Position numbers and translations under genes: made by a program. From contig CAJWQG010000034.1 of the NCBI GenBank assembly GCA_913045175.1, forward strand, positions 1 to 36,306: a DNA stretch of 36,306 nt. Reading direction: 5' to 3'. The notes under the pieces are model-generated. The model was not told the DNA's origin. It saw nothing but the letters and a program-made list of their open reading frames with translations, and ran no database searches. Within the stretch, counting starts at the first letter, position 1, and each line of letters opens with the position of its first letter. Source of the stretch: an uncultured Gammaproteobacteria bacterium. GTDB taxonomy: Bacteria; Pseudomonadota; Gammaproteobacteria; Pseudomonadales; Azotimanducaceae. Positions 23,885 through 33,586 of this stretch are shown here, piece after piece.

Positions 23885-24127
23885 ATGCAGGTAAGTCTTA
23901 CCGGTGGTCTTCGATCCGCTGCAAACGGTGCAGAAACCATCGACATAGAAGCAGAGACGATTCGTGAGCTTATGAACAAGCTCCTGGAAGCCTATCCTGA
24001 CATGCAAGACCACATGGATCCCGGCATCGCTGTTTCCATTGACGGTGAGATCTATCGAGACAGCCCCGCCAAAAAGATTCCACCCAATTCAGAAGTATTC
24101 CTACTTCCGCGCCTACAAGGCGGTTAA
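23885..24127 (+). CDS. MoaD/ThiS-like sulfur-carrier protein
   Basis: This 80-residue ubiquitin-like protein has VSLTGGLRSAANGAETIDIE, AETIRELMNKLLEAYPDM and a C-terminal EVFLLPRLQGG. The terminal Gly-Gly is the site that MoaD/ThiS proteins use to carry sulfur as a thiocarboxylate. Its place 65 bases after a molybdenum hydroxylase suggests a dedicated role in molybdopterin synthesis or cofactor sulfuration for that enzyme. No cognate MoeB or MoaE is in the window, so general enzymes would have to serve it. The ribosome site is weak. Confidence 0.85.
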   Translation: MQVSLTGGLRSAANGAETIDIEAETIRELMNKLLEAYPDMQDHMDPGIAVSIDGEIYRDSPAKKIPPNSEVFLLPRLQGG

Positions 24128-24227
24128 CACCTTCCCGTTCCAATCCCTTCGCGGATTTTTCATTTCGTTCGTGGTTTAATAGCCGGTTTTTGTAACAGCC
24201 AGCCAAGAAGCTCAGGAGAAAAACCAC

Positions 24228-25277
24228 GTGAAAAAGAAAGTTGTTGTCCAGCTACCACGCCAGGCAAATCCGCAAGAACTACGCTTGCGATACGCCGAAG
24301 AACTAGAAGCTTTGGACTCAGTCGCAGAAATCGTCGAAGTCGACGGCAGCACCGAAGAGTCGTTTATTGAAGGTGCCCAGGACGCCGATGCACTATTGAC
24401 CTCCTGGGGCATTAATATCACCAGAAAGATCATCGAATCTTTGGACAAGTGTGTCGTCATCGGTGTCGGCAGTGTCGGAGTGGACATGGTTGACGTGGAC
24501 GCCGCGACGGAAAATGGCATTGTGGTAACCAACACACCGGACATCTTCATCGAGGAAGTCGCGGACCATGCCATGGCGCTGCTTTTGGGTAGCTATCGAC
24601 AACTTAAAATTCAAGACAACTTTATACAGAACGGAAAGTGGTATAGAGGTCGCCCCAGCCTCAGTGAATTCCCGCGTCTTATCGGCCAAACCCTGGGTGT
24701 ACTGGCCTACGGCAATGTTGCCAAAGCTACCGTACGACGTGCGAAAGCGTTTGGTATGAACGTCATCGCCTACGACCCCTATATCTCCGAGATTAAGATG
24801 ACTAGCGATGGCGTTGAGCCAGTCTCATTCGATGAATTGTTAGCGCGATCCGATTACCTGAGTTTGCACTGTCTTCTCAACGAAGAAACACGCCACATTA
24901 TGAACGCGGACGCTTTCAAACAGATGAAGGAAACCGCGTATCTTATAAACACCTGCCGAGGCGGCGTGGTAGACGAAAAAGCGCTGATCGAAGCACTGCA
25001 GAATAAAGAGATTGCCGGTGCCGGCCTCGATGTACTGGAGCAAGAACCCGTAGACATGGAAAACCCCTTGCTGTCTATGGAGAACGTGATACTTACGCCT
25101 CACGTCGCGTCAGCTACCAGTCGGATGAGACCAGAAACCAGACGCCGTGCTGCCCGAGAGATAGCCCTCGCTCTGCGCGGAAAATGGCCAATGAGTCCGG
25201 TTAATCCAACCGTAATGCCGAAAGTAGATCTGGAGCGCTGGCAGCCCTATCCAATGGATCGAGGACCAAACCGCTAG
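24228..25277 (+). CDS. D-isomer-specific 2-hydroxyacid dehydrogenase
   Basis: This 349-residue NAD(P)-dependent dehydrogenase belongs to the PGDH/CtBP-like family and interconverts a D-2-hydroxyacid and 2-oxoacid. Catalytic residues are R244 in NTCRGGVVDE, E273 in VLEQEP and H292 in TPHVAS. The nucleotide loop is GVLAYGNVAKATVR (157-170): the usual GxGxxG is AxGxxA here, and the residue ending strand 2 is D183 in IAYDPY, favouring NAD. The start is GTG 24228 with AGGAG upstream. It is 100 bases after the MoaD-like gene and convergent with the MFS gene with no gap. Confidence 0.92.
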   Translation: MKKKVVVQLPRQANPQELRLRYAEELEALDSVAEIVEVDGSTEESFIEGAQDADALLTSWGINITRKIIESLDKCVVIGVGSVGVDMVDVDAATENGIVVTNTPDIFIEEVADHAMALLLGSYRQLKIQDNFIQNGKWYRGRPSLSEFPRLIGQTLGVLAYGNVAKATVRRAKAFGMNVIAYDPYISEIKMTSDGVEPVSFDELLARSDYLSLHCLLNEETRHIMNADAFKQMKETAYLINTCRGGVVDEKALIEALQNKEIAGAGLDVLEQEPVDMENPLLSMENVILTPHVASATSRMRPETRRRAAREIALALRGKWPMSPVNPTVMPKVDLERWQPYPMDRGPNR

Positions 25278-26498
25278 TCAACGACGTTGCAGTAACGAAA
25301 GACCAGACCCTAATTCCACCGGTCTGGTCTCGTTACCTGGCTGTGGGATATTAGGAATCAACTGAGTTGCCGCTAGCGACAATACCGCAATACCAGCGCC
25401 AATCACGAATACGGCGCTGTGATTAACTATCCAAACAAAACCAAGGGCAGCCGGTAAAACGACCGCAGCAATGTGGTTGATGGTAAAGCTGATACCCGCA
25501 GTGGCGGCCATGTCTTCCGGATCAGCGATCTTCTGGAAGTAAGTCTTGATGGCAATCGCCATCGCAAAAAAGATGTGATCCAGAATGTATAGCGCAATTG
25601 CAACGTTGCCGTTCTCGACCACGGCATACATCAGGAAAATAATGATCAATGCTGCATACTCCAGGGTCAGCGCATTACGTTCCCCTATACGAGAAATCAG
25701 CGCACCCATCTTCGGTGCGACATACATGGTCAGCGCGGCGTTAGCGAGTACCAGCAGAACAATCTTGTCCAACGGGAAACCGAATTTTTGCACCAGCAGG
25801 AATCCGGCAAACACCGTAAAGATCTGACGGCGAGCACCAGATAGGAACGTCATCAGGTAATACAACCAGTATCTTTTGCGTAGAAAGAGTTCCTTACGCT
25901 GCACAACAGTTTCTTCAAAGTGTGGAAATGCAAACCAGCAGAATATGCCTAATGCAGCAGTGATACCCCCGCCGATGATGTAGATAATCGGGTAACTGGG
26001 TTCAAACAATTGCAGGCAGATATATAGTCCACCCAGAACTACCAGGGTAGCTGCAGAACGGGCACCCATGATCTGACCCAGCACCTTCGGTGCCTCTTCT
26101 TTGCTCAGCCACTGCAAGGAAAGCGACTGCTGCATCGACTCAAGATAATGAAACCCGATCGACATGATCACAGTAGTCACATAGAGGCCTATGATCGTGG
26201 GAAACACCCCCGTGAATGCAGTTCCCAAACCAAGCAGGATCAGAGACAAAATCGCGAAGTTCTGCTGACGAATGAACAGCAGCATGAAAACCACGGTAAA
26301 TGACAAGAAGCCTGGCACCTCGCGAAGACTCTGCAACCAGCCAATTTCGACACCATCGAAATGAGCAACCTCAATGGCGAAGTTATTGAGCAGGGTCAGC
26401 CATGTTGCAAAGGCAATGGGGCTACCAACTGCTATGAAGAACAGTAACGTTTTACGTTCCTGGAAGATCGCGCAAGTCCTTACATCTGGGAGATCCAT
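25278..26498 (-). CDS. Major facilitator superfamily transporter
   Basis: This 406-residue polytopic membrane protein has about 12 predicted helices, for example VGSPIAFATWLTLLNNFAIE, FLSFTVVFMLLFI and TVIMSIGFHYLESM, plus a central cytoplasmic loop rich in charge (about 205-215, EETVVQRKELFLRKRYW). No classic substrate signature is visible. It sits between the D-2-hydroxyacid dehydrogenase and the amidase, divergent from the latter by 60 bases, so uptake or efflux of a related acid or amide is inferred only from position. The ribosome site before ATG 26498 is weak. Confidence 0.85.
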   Translation of the reverse strand: MDLPDVRTCAIFQERKTLLFFIAVGSPIAFATWLTLLNNFAIEVAHFDGVEIGWLQSLREVPGFLSFTVVFMLLFIRQQNFAILSLILLGLGTAFTGVFPTIIGLYVTTVIMSIGFHYLESMQQSLSLQWLSKEEAPKVLGQIMGARSAATLVVLGGLYICLQLFEPSYPIIYIIGGGITAALGIFCWFAFPHFEETVVQRKELFLRKRYWLYYLMTFLSGARRQIFTVFAGFLLVQKFGFPLDKIVLLVLANAALTMYVAPKMGALISRIGERNALTLEYAALIIIFLMYAVVENGNVAIALYILDHIFFAMAIAIKTYFQKIADPEDMAATAGISFTINHIAAVVLPAALGFVWIVNHSAVFVIGAGIAVLSLAATQLIPNIPQPGNETRPVELGSGLSLLQRR

Positions 26499-26558
26499 GA
26501 GAATAACATTTCCGCATGGGATGTGAGTCCAACAATAACAACGCTACACTAGGGTTCC

Positions 26559-27941
26559 ATGGAAGCTATGAAATCGAACCTCACTGAGGACCCACTTAAA
26601 GGCATCGACATTGCGTCATTTGGCGCATCCTTACGTCGTGGCGAAACCACAAGCGAAGACGCTACCAGGGCTTACCTCAGTCGCATTGGCGCCCTGGACA
26701 AAAAATTGGAAGCGTATCAGTACATCGCTGAGGAATACGCCATAGAAACAGCCCGCGCCATGGATGCCCTGCTCGCATCAGGTAACGATCTTGGCCCATT
26801 GATGGGGGTCCCGGTCGCTATCAAGGATATCTACGCTGTTGATGGCATGCCCACGACGAATGGTTCTCTCATAAAGACCGACCACATAACGGGACCGGAA
26901 GGGAAGTTCGTCAGAAAACTCAAACAGGCAGGCTGTGTGATTCTTGGAAAAACCAGGACCGTGGAGTTTGCCCTTGGGGTAACAGGAATCAATGAGGCAA
27001 GAGGTACACCCTGGAGCCCGTGGGATTTATCTAACAAGCGCATCCCGGGAGGATCATCCAGCGGATCTGCTGTGGCTACTGCTGCTGGTCTTTGCATGTT
27101 CGCAATGGGATCAGATACCGGCGGCTCGATTCGCATTCCGGCGTGTTTCAACGGTCTGTTTGGTTTGAAAACCACCGTTGGCTTATGGCCCACCGACGGC
27201 GTGTTCCCTCTGTCTCCAACCCTGGATACGATCGGGCCAATCTGCAGGAATGCCAGGGACGCGGCCCTGATATTCAGCACGATTAACGACGAACCTGTGA
27301 CTTCTGCAGACCTCAACGGACTCAGAATAGGTCGACCTTCAAATTACTTCTTTGATGACATCGACGAGGACGTCGAGAACTGTATGAATTCGGCAATACG
27401 CGAGATGACGCAGGCCGGCGTCGAGTTTGTTGATATCGAAGTTCCCGAAGTGGTGGAACGAGAGTGGCTGTTCCCCCACATCTGTCCACCGGAACTGCTA
27501 AAAGCGCTGGGTGAAGATAATTTTCTGGAGAACCGTAACAAAATGGACAGCACGACTGCGCTACGGGCTTCAGGGGGCCTTGAAGTCAGTGCCGAAGAAT
27601 ACGAGGGGGCAATAAAACGACTCGGTGAACTCGCCAATATCGCCGATTCTCGAATGGATGGTCTCGATGGCTGGATATCACCAACCTGTCCCTTCATCGC
27701 GCCGCCCATTCCCGAAACGCCGGAGAATCTCCAACGTGCGCTGCTCTCTTCCCGTAATACCCAACCTGCGAACCTCTTCGCAATGTGTGCCATAAACCTG
27801 CCAATACAGGGCTATGGGTCCAGACTACCGGTCGGATTGCAACTCATGTGTCGCGGCCGAGAAGACGGCAAAGCGCTCGCTATCGGGCTCGCACTCGAGC
27901 AGCTTTTCGGTGAATCAAAGCTCCCAGATCTCGCTTCCTAG
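26559..27941 (+). CDS. Amidase-signature family hydrolase
   Basis: This 460-residue Ser-cisSer-Lys hydrolase has K89 in VPVAIKD, cis-Ser S166 in RIPGGSSSGSA and nucleophile S190 in GSDTGGSIRIPA; the 24-residue spacing between the serines equals that of malonamidase E2. GLFGLKTTVGLWPTDG and SPTLDTIGPICRNARDAAL follow as in GatA, AtzF and aryl-acylamidases. The length is typical of stand-alone amidases. It could also be an allophanate-hydrolase N-domain relative, but no C-terminal AtzF domain is present. A second ATG lies at 26568. It converges with the hotdog-fold gene four bases downstream. Confidence 0.9.
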   Translation: MEAMKSNLTEDPLKGIDIASFGASLRRGETTSEDATRAYLSRIGALDKKLEAYQYIAEEYAIETARAMDALLASGNDLGPLMGVPVAIKDIYAVDGMPTTNGSLIKTDHITGPEGKFVRKLKQAGCVILGKTRTVEFALGVTGINEARGTPWSPWDLSNKRIPGGSSSGSAVATAAGLCMFAMGSDTGGSIRIPACFNGLFGLKTTVGLWPTDGVFPLSPTLDTIGPICRNARDAALIFSTINDEPVTSADLNGLRIGRPSNYFFDDIDEDVENCMNSAIREMTQAGVEFVDIEVPEVVEREWLFPHICPPELLKALGEDNFLENRNKMDSTTALRASGGLEVSAEEYEGAIKRLGELANIADSRMDGLDGWISPTCPFIAPPIPETPENLQRALLSSRNTQPANLFAMCAINLPIQGYGSRLPVGLQLMCRGREDGKALAIGLALEQLFGESKLPDLAS

Positions 27942-27945
27942 ACCA

Positions 27946-28872
27946 CTAGTCCAGTTTTTTGCCAAGAGCCAGCGCTTCTTCTTCATAACGCGCATAGGAG
28001 GCCTTCATCGTGGCTGAATTCAAGATACACTCTGCCACCAGTTCGTCTTCATCGTAGACAGAGGTGCGCACCCAGTTTGACTCCACCCGGCGACTTTCAG
28101 ACAGCGCGATACACTCACGCTTCAGCCGATAAGGATAATTAACAAACAACGGGCCCTTAATCAGCTTAATCTCCTGATCCGCAAACAGACCAACCGAGGG
28201 GCCCTTGACCGGCATTTCGTTTCTTCGGGAGGTGTAGTAAGTCAACACGCTGATCATCTCTACCGGTATAATCGGCCTGCCCCACGGAGAATCCTCTCCA
28301 TCTTCATACCAGGGACAGGGCTCGGTAATACACTGCAGTTTGTTATTCAACGTGAATGGGTACATCTCGCCCATGTTCTGATCTAAGCCCATAATGACCG
28401 GATCTTCTTCCTCAATCGTGTAGCCCACTTCTACGTCCGCCAGGATCACCAGTTTGTCCGCCGGACGAAGCTTCGCTCTTCGGCGATCAAGCTCAGACTC
28501 AGGGTGGTCTGGACCGATGCTCGCGGTCCCCGATAGCACCGGCGTTCCATCACGTTTCTCTGCCCAGATATCGCAAATCTTCTCACCAGGGCGCACGAAT
28601 GCACGGACTTCTTCTCCTTCAACCACCATATTTTGGTAGTGCGCGCTGATACAACCGGTTTCAAACCACGCGTTACCGAATACCTCGTACAGTAAAGGCA
28701 CAAATTGGCTGAAATGGGTGGGCCCTTCAATGGGCGCGCCGCTAAAGCCCAGATCTTTGGCCATCTCGTCATCGTGCACGGATACGTGCCCCTCGTATTC
28801 CTGATCGGCCAACATCTGTCGTGGCTGGCGGAATTCGCCGCAAATGATGGGCTTATCTGCAAATAGTTTCAT
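27946..28872 (-). CDS. MaoC/hotdog-fold-like protein
   Basis: The 308-residue sequence carries two probable hotdog units. The first contains VHDDEMAKDLGFSGAPIEGP and THFSQFVPLLYEVFG, resembling the MaoC hydratase surface with an Asp and a pocket histidine, then GEEVRAFVRPGEKICDIWAEK. The second includes EDPVIMGLDQNMGEMYPF and NWVRTSVYDEDELVAECIL. Enoyl-CoA hydratase or acyl-CoA-binding function is likely, but the exact reaction is unknown. ATG 28872 is chosen over a frame extending to 28932, because GGGA precedes it and MKLFADKPIICGEF starts the conserved part. It is divergent from isocitrate dehydrogenase. Confidence 0.7.
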   Translation of the reverse strand: MKLFADKPIICGEFRQPRQMLADQEYEGHVSVHDDEMAKDLGFSGAPIEGPTHFSQFVPLLYEVFGNAWFETGCISAHYQNMVVEGEEVRAFVRPGEKICDIWAEKRDGTPVLSGTASIGPDHPESELDRRRAKLRPADKLVILADVEVGYTIEEEDPVIMGLDQNMGEMYPFTLNNKLQCITEPCPWYEDGEDSPWGRPIIPVEMISVLTYYTSRRNEMPVKGPSVGLFADQEIKLIKGPLFVNYPYRLKRECIALSESRRVESNWVRTSVYDEDELVAECILNSATMKASYARYEEEALALGKKLD

Positions 28873-29011
28873 GGGTTTCCCGTGTCTTTGAAAGCGATGA
28901 AAAGTATCACAAGCCATCAAGCGAGGCCACATTACTCCTTGATTTCATTAAATTTCTGTCAAGATTCTGCTCTATCCACACTCAGGAAATGCGAATTGTT
29001 TATTAATCCAC

Positions 29012-29017
29012 TATAAT
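29012..29017 (+). promoter_or_regulatory. Possible -10 element for isocitrate dehydrogenase
   Basis: A perfect TATAAT lies 112 bases before the icd start codon in an AT-rich stretch. No good -35 is found at 16-18 bp, so the promoter may need an activator. The leader would be about 105 bases and contains no recognised RNA element. Confidence 0.4.
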
Positions 29018-29128
29018 TGCCCGCCTTTGCGACTAGCGCTCAATAAGAATGACTCGCAGGCGCCCTACCGGGCAAGTAAACGTAACAAACGGTATCCACG
29101 AGATATCACTTTTTAGTTAAGGCTATCC

Positions 29129-31345
29129 ATGACAGATACACCGAAGATCATCTATACAGAAACGGATGAGGCGCCGAGGCTTGCTACATTTTCCCTCCTG
29201 CCAATCATCAAATTATTCAGCGACGCTGCCGGCGTCGAAGTAGAGACCAGAGATATATCGCTAGCGGGGCGAATCATCGCCGCCTTCCCTGAACGACTAA
29301 CCGAAGAACAACGAATCCCCGATGACCTTGCTGAGCTGGGGGAACTAACCCAACGCCCGGAAGCAAACATCATTAAGCTACCTAACATCAGTGCATCCAA
29401 CCCACAGATGCATGAATCCATCAAGGAATTACAGGACAAGGGTTATGACCTGCCTGAGTATCCTGAAGAGCCAACTACAGACGAAGAAAAAGAAGCCAAG
29501 GCTCGCTATGACCATGTCAAAGGTAGTGCGGTAAACCCGGTTCTTAGAGAGGGAAATTCAGACCGAAGAGCAGCTCGCGCTGTAAAGGACTACGCCAAGA
29601 AGCATCCCCATACGATGGGTGCTTGGTCCGAAGACTCTAAATCTCACGTCGCGCATATGGATGGCGGTGATTTTTACGCAAGTGAAAAATCAGTTGTCAT
29701 GCCACAAGATGACAATTTGAAGGTCGAGTTCGTGGGCAATGAGACGGTCGTGTTAGCTGACGGTGTACCGGTTGAAAAAGGCGAAGTAGTCGACGGCGCA
29801 TTCATGAGCAAGAAGGCACTTTGCGAGTTTCTTGCCAGCGAGATGGCAACCACCGACGACGGTGTTTTGTTCTCTCTGCACTTAAAAGCAACCATGATGA
29901 AGGTCTCGGATCCAATCATGTTCGGACACGCGGTACGTGCCTATTACAAATCAGCTTTTGAGAAACACGCAAAGGTTTTTGAAGATCTTGGCGTCGATGC
30001 AAACAATGGCATTGGTGATGCCTATGAAAAAATTGCGCAGTTATCTAGTGAAGAGCGTGACGCTATTCAGGCAGACCTCGATGCCTGCCTTGCGAACGGA
30101 CCCGATCTTGCCATGGTGAATTCGGATAAGGGCATAACCAATCTACACGTACCCAGCGACATCATCATTGATGCGTCAATGCCCGCCGCCATTAGAGAAT
30201 CAGGCAAGATGTGGGGCCCTGACGGTGAGTTACATGACATCAAGGCAGTCATCCCGGATCGAAGCTACGCCGGCGTGTATGACGAGACAATTAAACACTG
30301 CATCGCCAACGGAGCCTTTGACCCTACGACGATGGGCTCTACCCCTAATGTTGGCCTCATGGCGCAGAAAGCCGAAGAATATGGATCGCACGACACCACC
30401 TTTGAAGCACCAGGAAACGGTACCATTCGTATCGTTGATGGTTCAGGTAATACGCTGACCGAACATCAGTTAGAGGAAGGTGACATCTTTCGACTATGTC
30501 GAGTGAAAGATGGGCCAATCCAGGACTGGGTCAAGCTCGCGGTTAATCGTGCAAAAGCATCAGGTGCACCTATTGTGTTTTGGCTGGACAAAAATCGGAG
30601 TCACGACGCAGTACTCATCGAGAAGGTTAATCAATACCTGCCACAACACGACCTGATAGATGTTGAACACCAGATAATGGCACCGGCTGACGCCTCACGG
30701 TATTCGCTGGAAAGAATGCGCACCGGGCAAGATACCATTTCCGTCACAGGCAATGTGCTAAGGGATTACCTCACAGACCTCTTCCCTATTCTGGAACTGG
30801 GTACCAGCGCGAAGATGCTATCTATTGTTCCACTTATTAATGGTGGCGGACTGTTTGAAACCGGTGCTGGTGGTTCTGCGCCCAAGCACGTTCAGCAACT
30901 TGAGGCAGAAGGTCATTTACGATGGGATTCTCTGGGTGAATTTCTGGCCCTGGGTGCATCATTGGAACATCTTGCAAATTCGTTTGAGAATCAACCTGCG
31001 CAAATCCTGGCAGATACGCTCAACGAGGCAATTGGCCAGTTTCTCGAAAGAAACAAATCACCGTCAAGAAAAGTCAATGAACTGGATAATCGCGGAAGCC
31101 ACTACTATCTAGCCATGTACTGGGCAGAAGCCGTTGCTTCGCAAAATGACGACCCCAGTCTCAAAGATAAATTCGCGGCCCTGGCAAAGAACCTCGCGGA
31201 CAATGAAGACACAATTCTTCAGGAACTGCTGGATGCTCAGGGAGAACCCGTGGACGTTGGCGGCTACTATCGACCAGACCCTGAACTCGCATCTCAGGCA
31301 ATGCGCCCGTCGCCAACACTCAATAACGTACTTGCATCGCTATAG
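29129..31345 (+). CDS. icd: Isocitrate dehydrogenase, NADP-dependent, monomeric type
   Basis: This TCA-cycle enzyme converts isocitrate to 2-oxoglutarate with NADP. The 738 residues match the large monomeric class (about 740 residues, as in Azotobacter and Corynebacterium) over the whole length: [20 protein letters not shown] at the start, [18 protein letters not shown] with the substrate-binding serine, [18 protein letters not shown] with a key lysine, [20 protein letters not shown] and [22 protein letters not shown] lies seven bases before the ATG. It stands alone, convergent with the FkbM-type gene 25 bases downstream. Confidence 0.97.
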   Translation: MTDTPKIIYTETDEAPRLATFSLLPIIKLFSDAAGVEVETRDISLAGRIIAAFPERLTEEQRIPDDLAELGELTQRPEANIIKLPNISASNPQMHESIKELQDKGYDLPEYPEEPTTDEEKEAKARYDHVKGSAVNPVLREGNSDRRAARAVKDYAKKHPHTMGAWSEDSKSHVAHMDGGDFYASEKSVVMPQDDNLKVEFVGNETVVLADGVPVEKGEVVDGAFMSKKALCEFLASEMATTDDGVLFSLHLKATMMKVSDPIMFGHAVRAYYKSAFEKHAKVFEDLGVDANNGIGDAYEKIAQLSSEERDAIQADLDACLANGPDLAMVNSDKGITNLHVPSDIIIDASMPAAIRESGKMWGPDGELHDIKAVIPDRSYAGVYDETIKHCIANGAFDPTTMGSTPNVGLMAQKAEEYGSHDTTFEAPGNGTIRIVDGSGNTLTEHQLEEGDIFRLCRVKDGPIQDWVKLAVNRAKASGAPIVFWLDKNRSHDAVLIEKVNQYLPQHDLIDVEHQIMAPADASRYSLERMRTGQDTISVTGNVLRDYLTDLFPILELGTSAKMLSIVPLINGGGLFETGAGGSAPKHVQQLEAEGHLRWDSLGEFLALGASLEHLANSFENQPAQILADTLNEAIGQFLERNKSPSRKVNELDNRGSHYYLAMYWAEAVASQNDDPSLKDKFAALAKNLADNEDTILQELLDAQGEPVDVGGYYRPDPELASQAMRPSPTLNNVLASL

Positions 31346-31370
31346 CTAGTCAGCGCGACGAGGGCAACGC

Positions 31371-32267
31371 TCAACCGGCCTCGCCTCTGGGGATGCCCAG
31401 GTAGTCGTAAGTTCCGAATCGCGTTACTCGATAGCCCATGGATTCAATCTTGCCTATGGTGTGTAGGATTTTTTCGCGGATTTCCTCTGGCACATTGTCA
31501 TAGTTATAGCCGCCCTGGATCTCAACGATAATAAACAGCCTGTTGTAGGCAATTGTGTTACGCGCGCCTTCAAGCACTGGATCCTCAAAATGCTCTACGT
31601 CGATCTTGATTAAAGAAACGTTCTGTAAGAAGAAACTATCGATGGTCCGTAGTTCCGCCGCATCACCACCTGAACCTACATGGGTGCCACCCTCGTTTTC
31701 GTCAACGACAGCATCCATTTCAATGACCGCATTGGTATCACCCAGCGCATAGCGCAACGCGACAATGTTTTCATACCCGTTTAGCTTCGCATTGTGATGG
31801 AGCTCACGATGTAGTTTTTTCCGTGGTTCAAATGCAAATACACGACCATTGGGACCGACAAGATTTGCCATCACAAGGGTATGTGCCCCGATGTGTGCGC
31901 CCGCATCAACCACCTGGGAGCCGAAACGCACATACTTACTGATCATATGCACGACCGATGCTTCCCAAACGATACCCTGACGGAGCACATCCTTGATGTG
32001 ATCTTTGGGACTACCCAGATGAAAGCTACCCACGCCGCTGACCTTGACCGTCGTATAGTCTTCATAGGGAAAAGCCTGAAGGTATGCTCGCTCTTCCCCA
32101 CGATCATCAAGCAGCCGGGGAGCAAGAATCTCTTCCACCATCTGGTTGGAATCCATTCTGAAATAGGCCATACACGCATCTAGAAACCGAGCGGACAGCC
32201 CATCACTCTCGTCCTGATACCGGAAAAGATCGCGAGCTACGAGAAGCCCGGAAACAAGCAGCAGCAC
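31371..32267 (-). CDS. FkbM family SAM-dependent methyltransferase, membrane-anchored
   Basis: This 298-residue protein has the PF05050 (Methyltransf_21) domain at about 110-260, with SAM motif VVDAGAHIGAHTLVMANLVG, acidic GRVFAFEPRKKLH and the post-motif SLIKIDVEHFEDPVLEGA. Family members O-methylate sugars, polyketides or lipids. A hydrophobic N-terminus (LLLVSGLLVARDLF) suggests a signal anchor. The only canonical start is GTG 32267, with no ribosome site. The open frame continues 12 codons upstream to 32303 with PSQRLLLVAVIVLLLVSG, which would complete the anchor if an ATT codon initiated. No glycan cluster is nearby, so the target is unknown. Confidence 0.82.
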   Translation of the reverse strand: MLLLVSGLLVARDLFRYQDESDGLSARFLDACMAYFRMDSNQMVEEILAPRLLDDRGEERAYLQAFPYEDYTTVKVSGVGSFHLGSPKDHIKDVLRQGIVWEASVVHMISKYVRFGSQVVDAGAHIGAHTLVMANLVGPNGRVFAFEPRKKLHRELHHNAKLNGYENIVALRYALGDTNAVIEMDAVVDENEGGTHVGSGGDAAELRTIDSFFLQNVSLIKIDVEHFEDPVLEGARNTIAYNRLFIIVEIQGGYNYDNVPEEIREKILHTIGKIESMGYRVTRFGTYDYLGIPRGEAG

Positions 32268-32458
32268 AATAACTGCGACAAGAAGAAGGCGCTGACTAGG
32301 AATTGAGGACTACCTATTCTGACGTCCTTTCAAGATAGATGGATAAAACACTACTTCAAAACACCCGTCAACGCCCAGAATAGTGCCATGAGCGCAGCCC
32401 TCTGCCCCTGAACGGGATACTCGACTCGCAGTAGATGGTTCTTTGAGAACGTTTGTAG
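32268..32458. other. Spacer with possible coding remnant
   Basis: In this gap between the GAF-GGDEF and FkbM genes, the minus-strand frame continues in phase after the TAG at 32461-32459 for about 35 codons (LQTFSKNHLLRVEYPVQGQR and on to LTGVLK and a stop). It has no good start of its own except an internal ATG. It may be chance, a lost C-terminal extension or an element end; I do not recognise it. Confidence 0.25.
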
Positions 32459-33484
32459 CTACAGCAAGTATTTTATTTGCGGCAGGCTCTCCCGGACCGA
32501 ATCGTTAAGCGCTTTTCCTGCTATATCGAGAAGGTGCTCTGGCGTAGTCCGAGAATTAGCGACAGCGATTCCCGCATTCACATCAACCTTGATATCTCTG
32601 GAGCCTGCCTTAACAGGAGAATCGGAGATTCTGTTAAACACTCGACCTACTAGATGCTCACTCAGTTCTGAGTTGCAATTCGGCGCGAATACCACCAGTT
32701 GGTTCTCCGACGTGCGCGCGATCATATCGTGAGGACGCAGCGCAGATCTGACGCCCTGCGCTACCCTCCGAACAAATTCCTGTTTATCTGATTCATCCAG
32801 TTCATCGAATTCATGCGCAGCAGTGGTAAAACGAATCGCCAACAAGGCAAAACTCTTCCGCGTCCTGACGGGATAATCGATCTCTCTCGCCAACAGCAGG
32901 TTCAAACTACTCTGATTCCAGGATTGGGTGACCGGATCAATCAGGTTCCGGCGATCGCTTTCCATTTGTTGACTCAGCAATTCTTCTTCAGGTTGACTCA
33001 TCTGCGTATGACGTAGCTCCGCCTCGACACACACGGCAAGTGTTTCGAGAGAGTCCCGATCATCTTCCGAGAACTTCCTTGGCTTTCTGTCAATCAGGCA
33101 CAAGGTGCCCAATGGGATGTCGTCGTATCGAAGCGGATGCCCGGCATAGAAACGAATCTGCGGATTCTCGACCACCAACGGATTATCTACAAAATCAGAA
33201 TCGGTCTGTGTGTCATTGATGACCAAGGCGTCCTCGCGCAGGATTGCGTGACCGCAAAATGAAACTTCACGAGAAGTTTCTGAGGCGATTATTCCCTGAG
33301 AAGACTTGAACCACTGTCTGTCGCCTGAAACCAGGGATACGAGCGCGATAGGAACGTCAAAGTGTCTTGTTGCAAGACGCGTCAGTCGATCAAATCTCTC
33401 TTCCGCCAGTGAATAAACTAGATGCAACGACTCCGACAACTCAAGTCGGCGTTCCTCAATCGGATGGTCAGCTGGCTTTTTCAT
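32459..33484 (-). CDS. GAF domain protein with degenerate GGDEF domain
   Basis: The 341-residue protein has a GAF sensor (about 20-160) with RQWFKSSQGI, SFCGHAI and HPLRYDDIPLGTLCLIDRKP, a short coiled linker, then a GGDEF-type domain (about 185-335). The active-site motif reads RTSENQLVVF where RxGGDEFxxx is expected, so diguanylate cyclase activity is almost certainly lost. It may bind c-di-GMP or nucleotide as a sensor, or act only through the GAF domain. The start at 33484 follows AAGGGGGAC at seven bases; the frame extends 43 codons further upstream without support. It is divergent from the small membrane protein gene. Confidence 0.88.
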   Translation of the reverse strand: MKKPADHPIEERRLELSESLHLVYSLAEERFDRLTRLATRHFDVPIALVSLVSGDRQWFKSSQGIIASETSREVSFCGHAILREDALVINDTQTDSDFVDNPLVVENPQIRFYAGHPLRYDDIPLGTLCLIDRKPRKFSEDDRDSLETLAVCVEAELRHTQMSQPEEELLSQQMESDRRNLIDPVTQSWNQSSLNLLLAREIDYPVRTRKSFALLAIRFTTAAHEFDELDESDKQEFVRRVAQGVRSALRPHDMIARTSENQLVVFAPNCNSELSEHLVGRVFNRISDSPVKAGSRDIKVDVNAGIAVANSRTTPEHLLDIAGKALNDSVRESLPQIKYLL

Positions 33485-33586
33485 TAAAATGTCCCCCTTA
33501 CTGGAGTATGGGCTGCACACACACCAAAAACCAGCGTGCGAACACGCCCACCGAATGGAGAAACACCAACCGTCATCTGGGTTACA

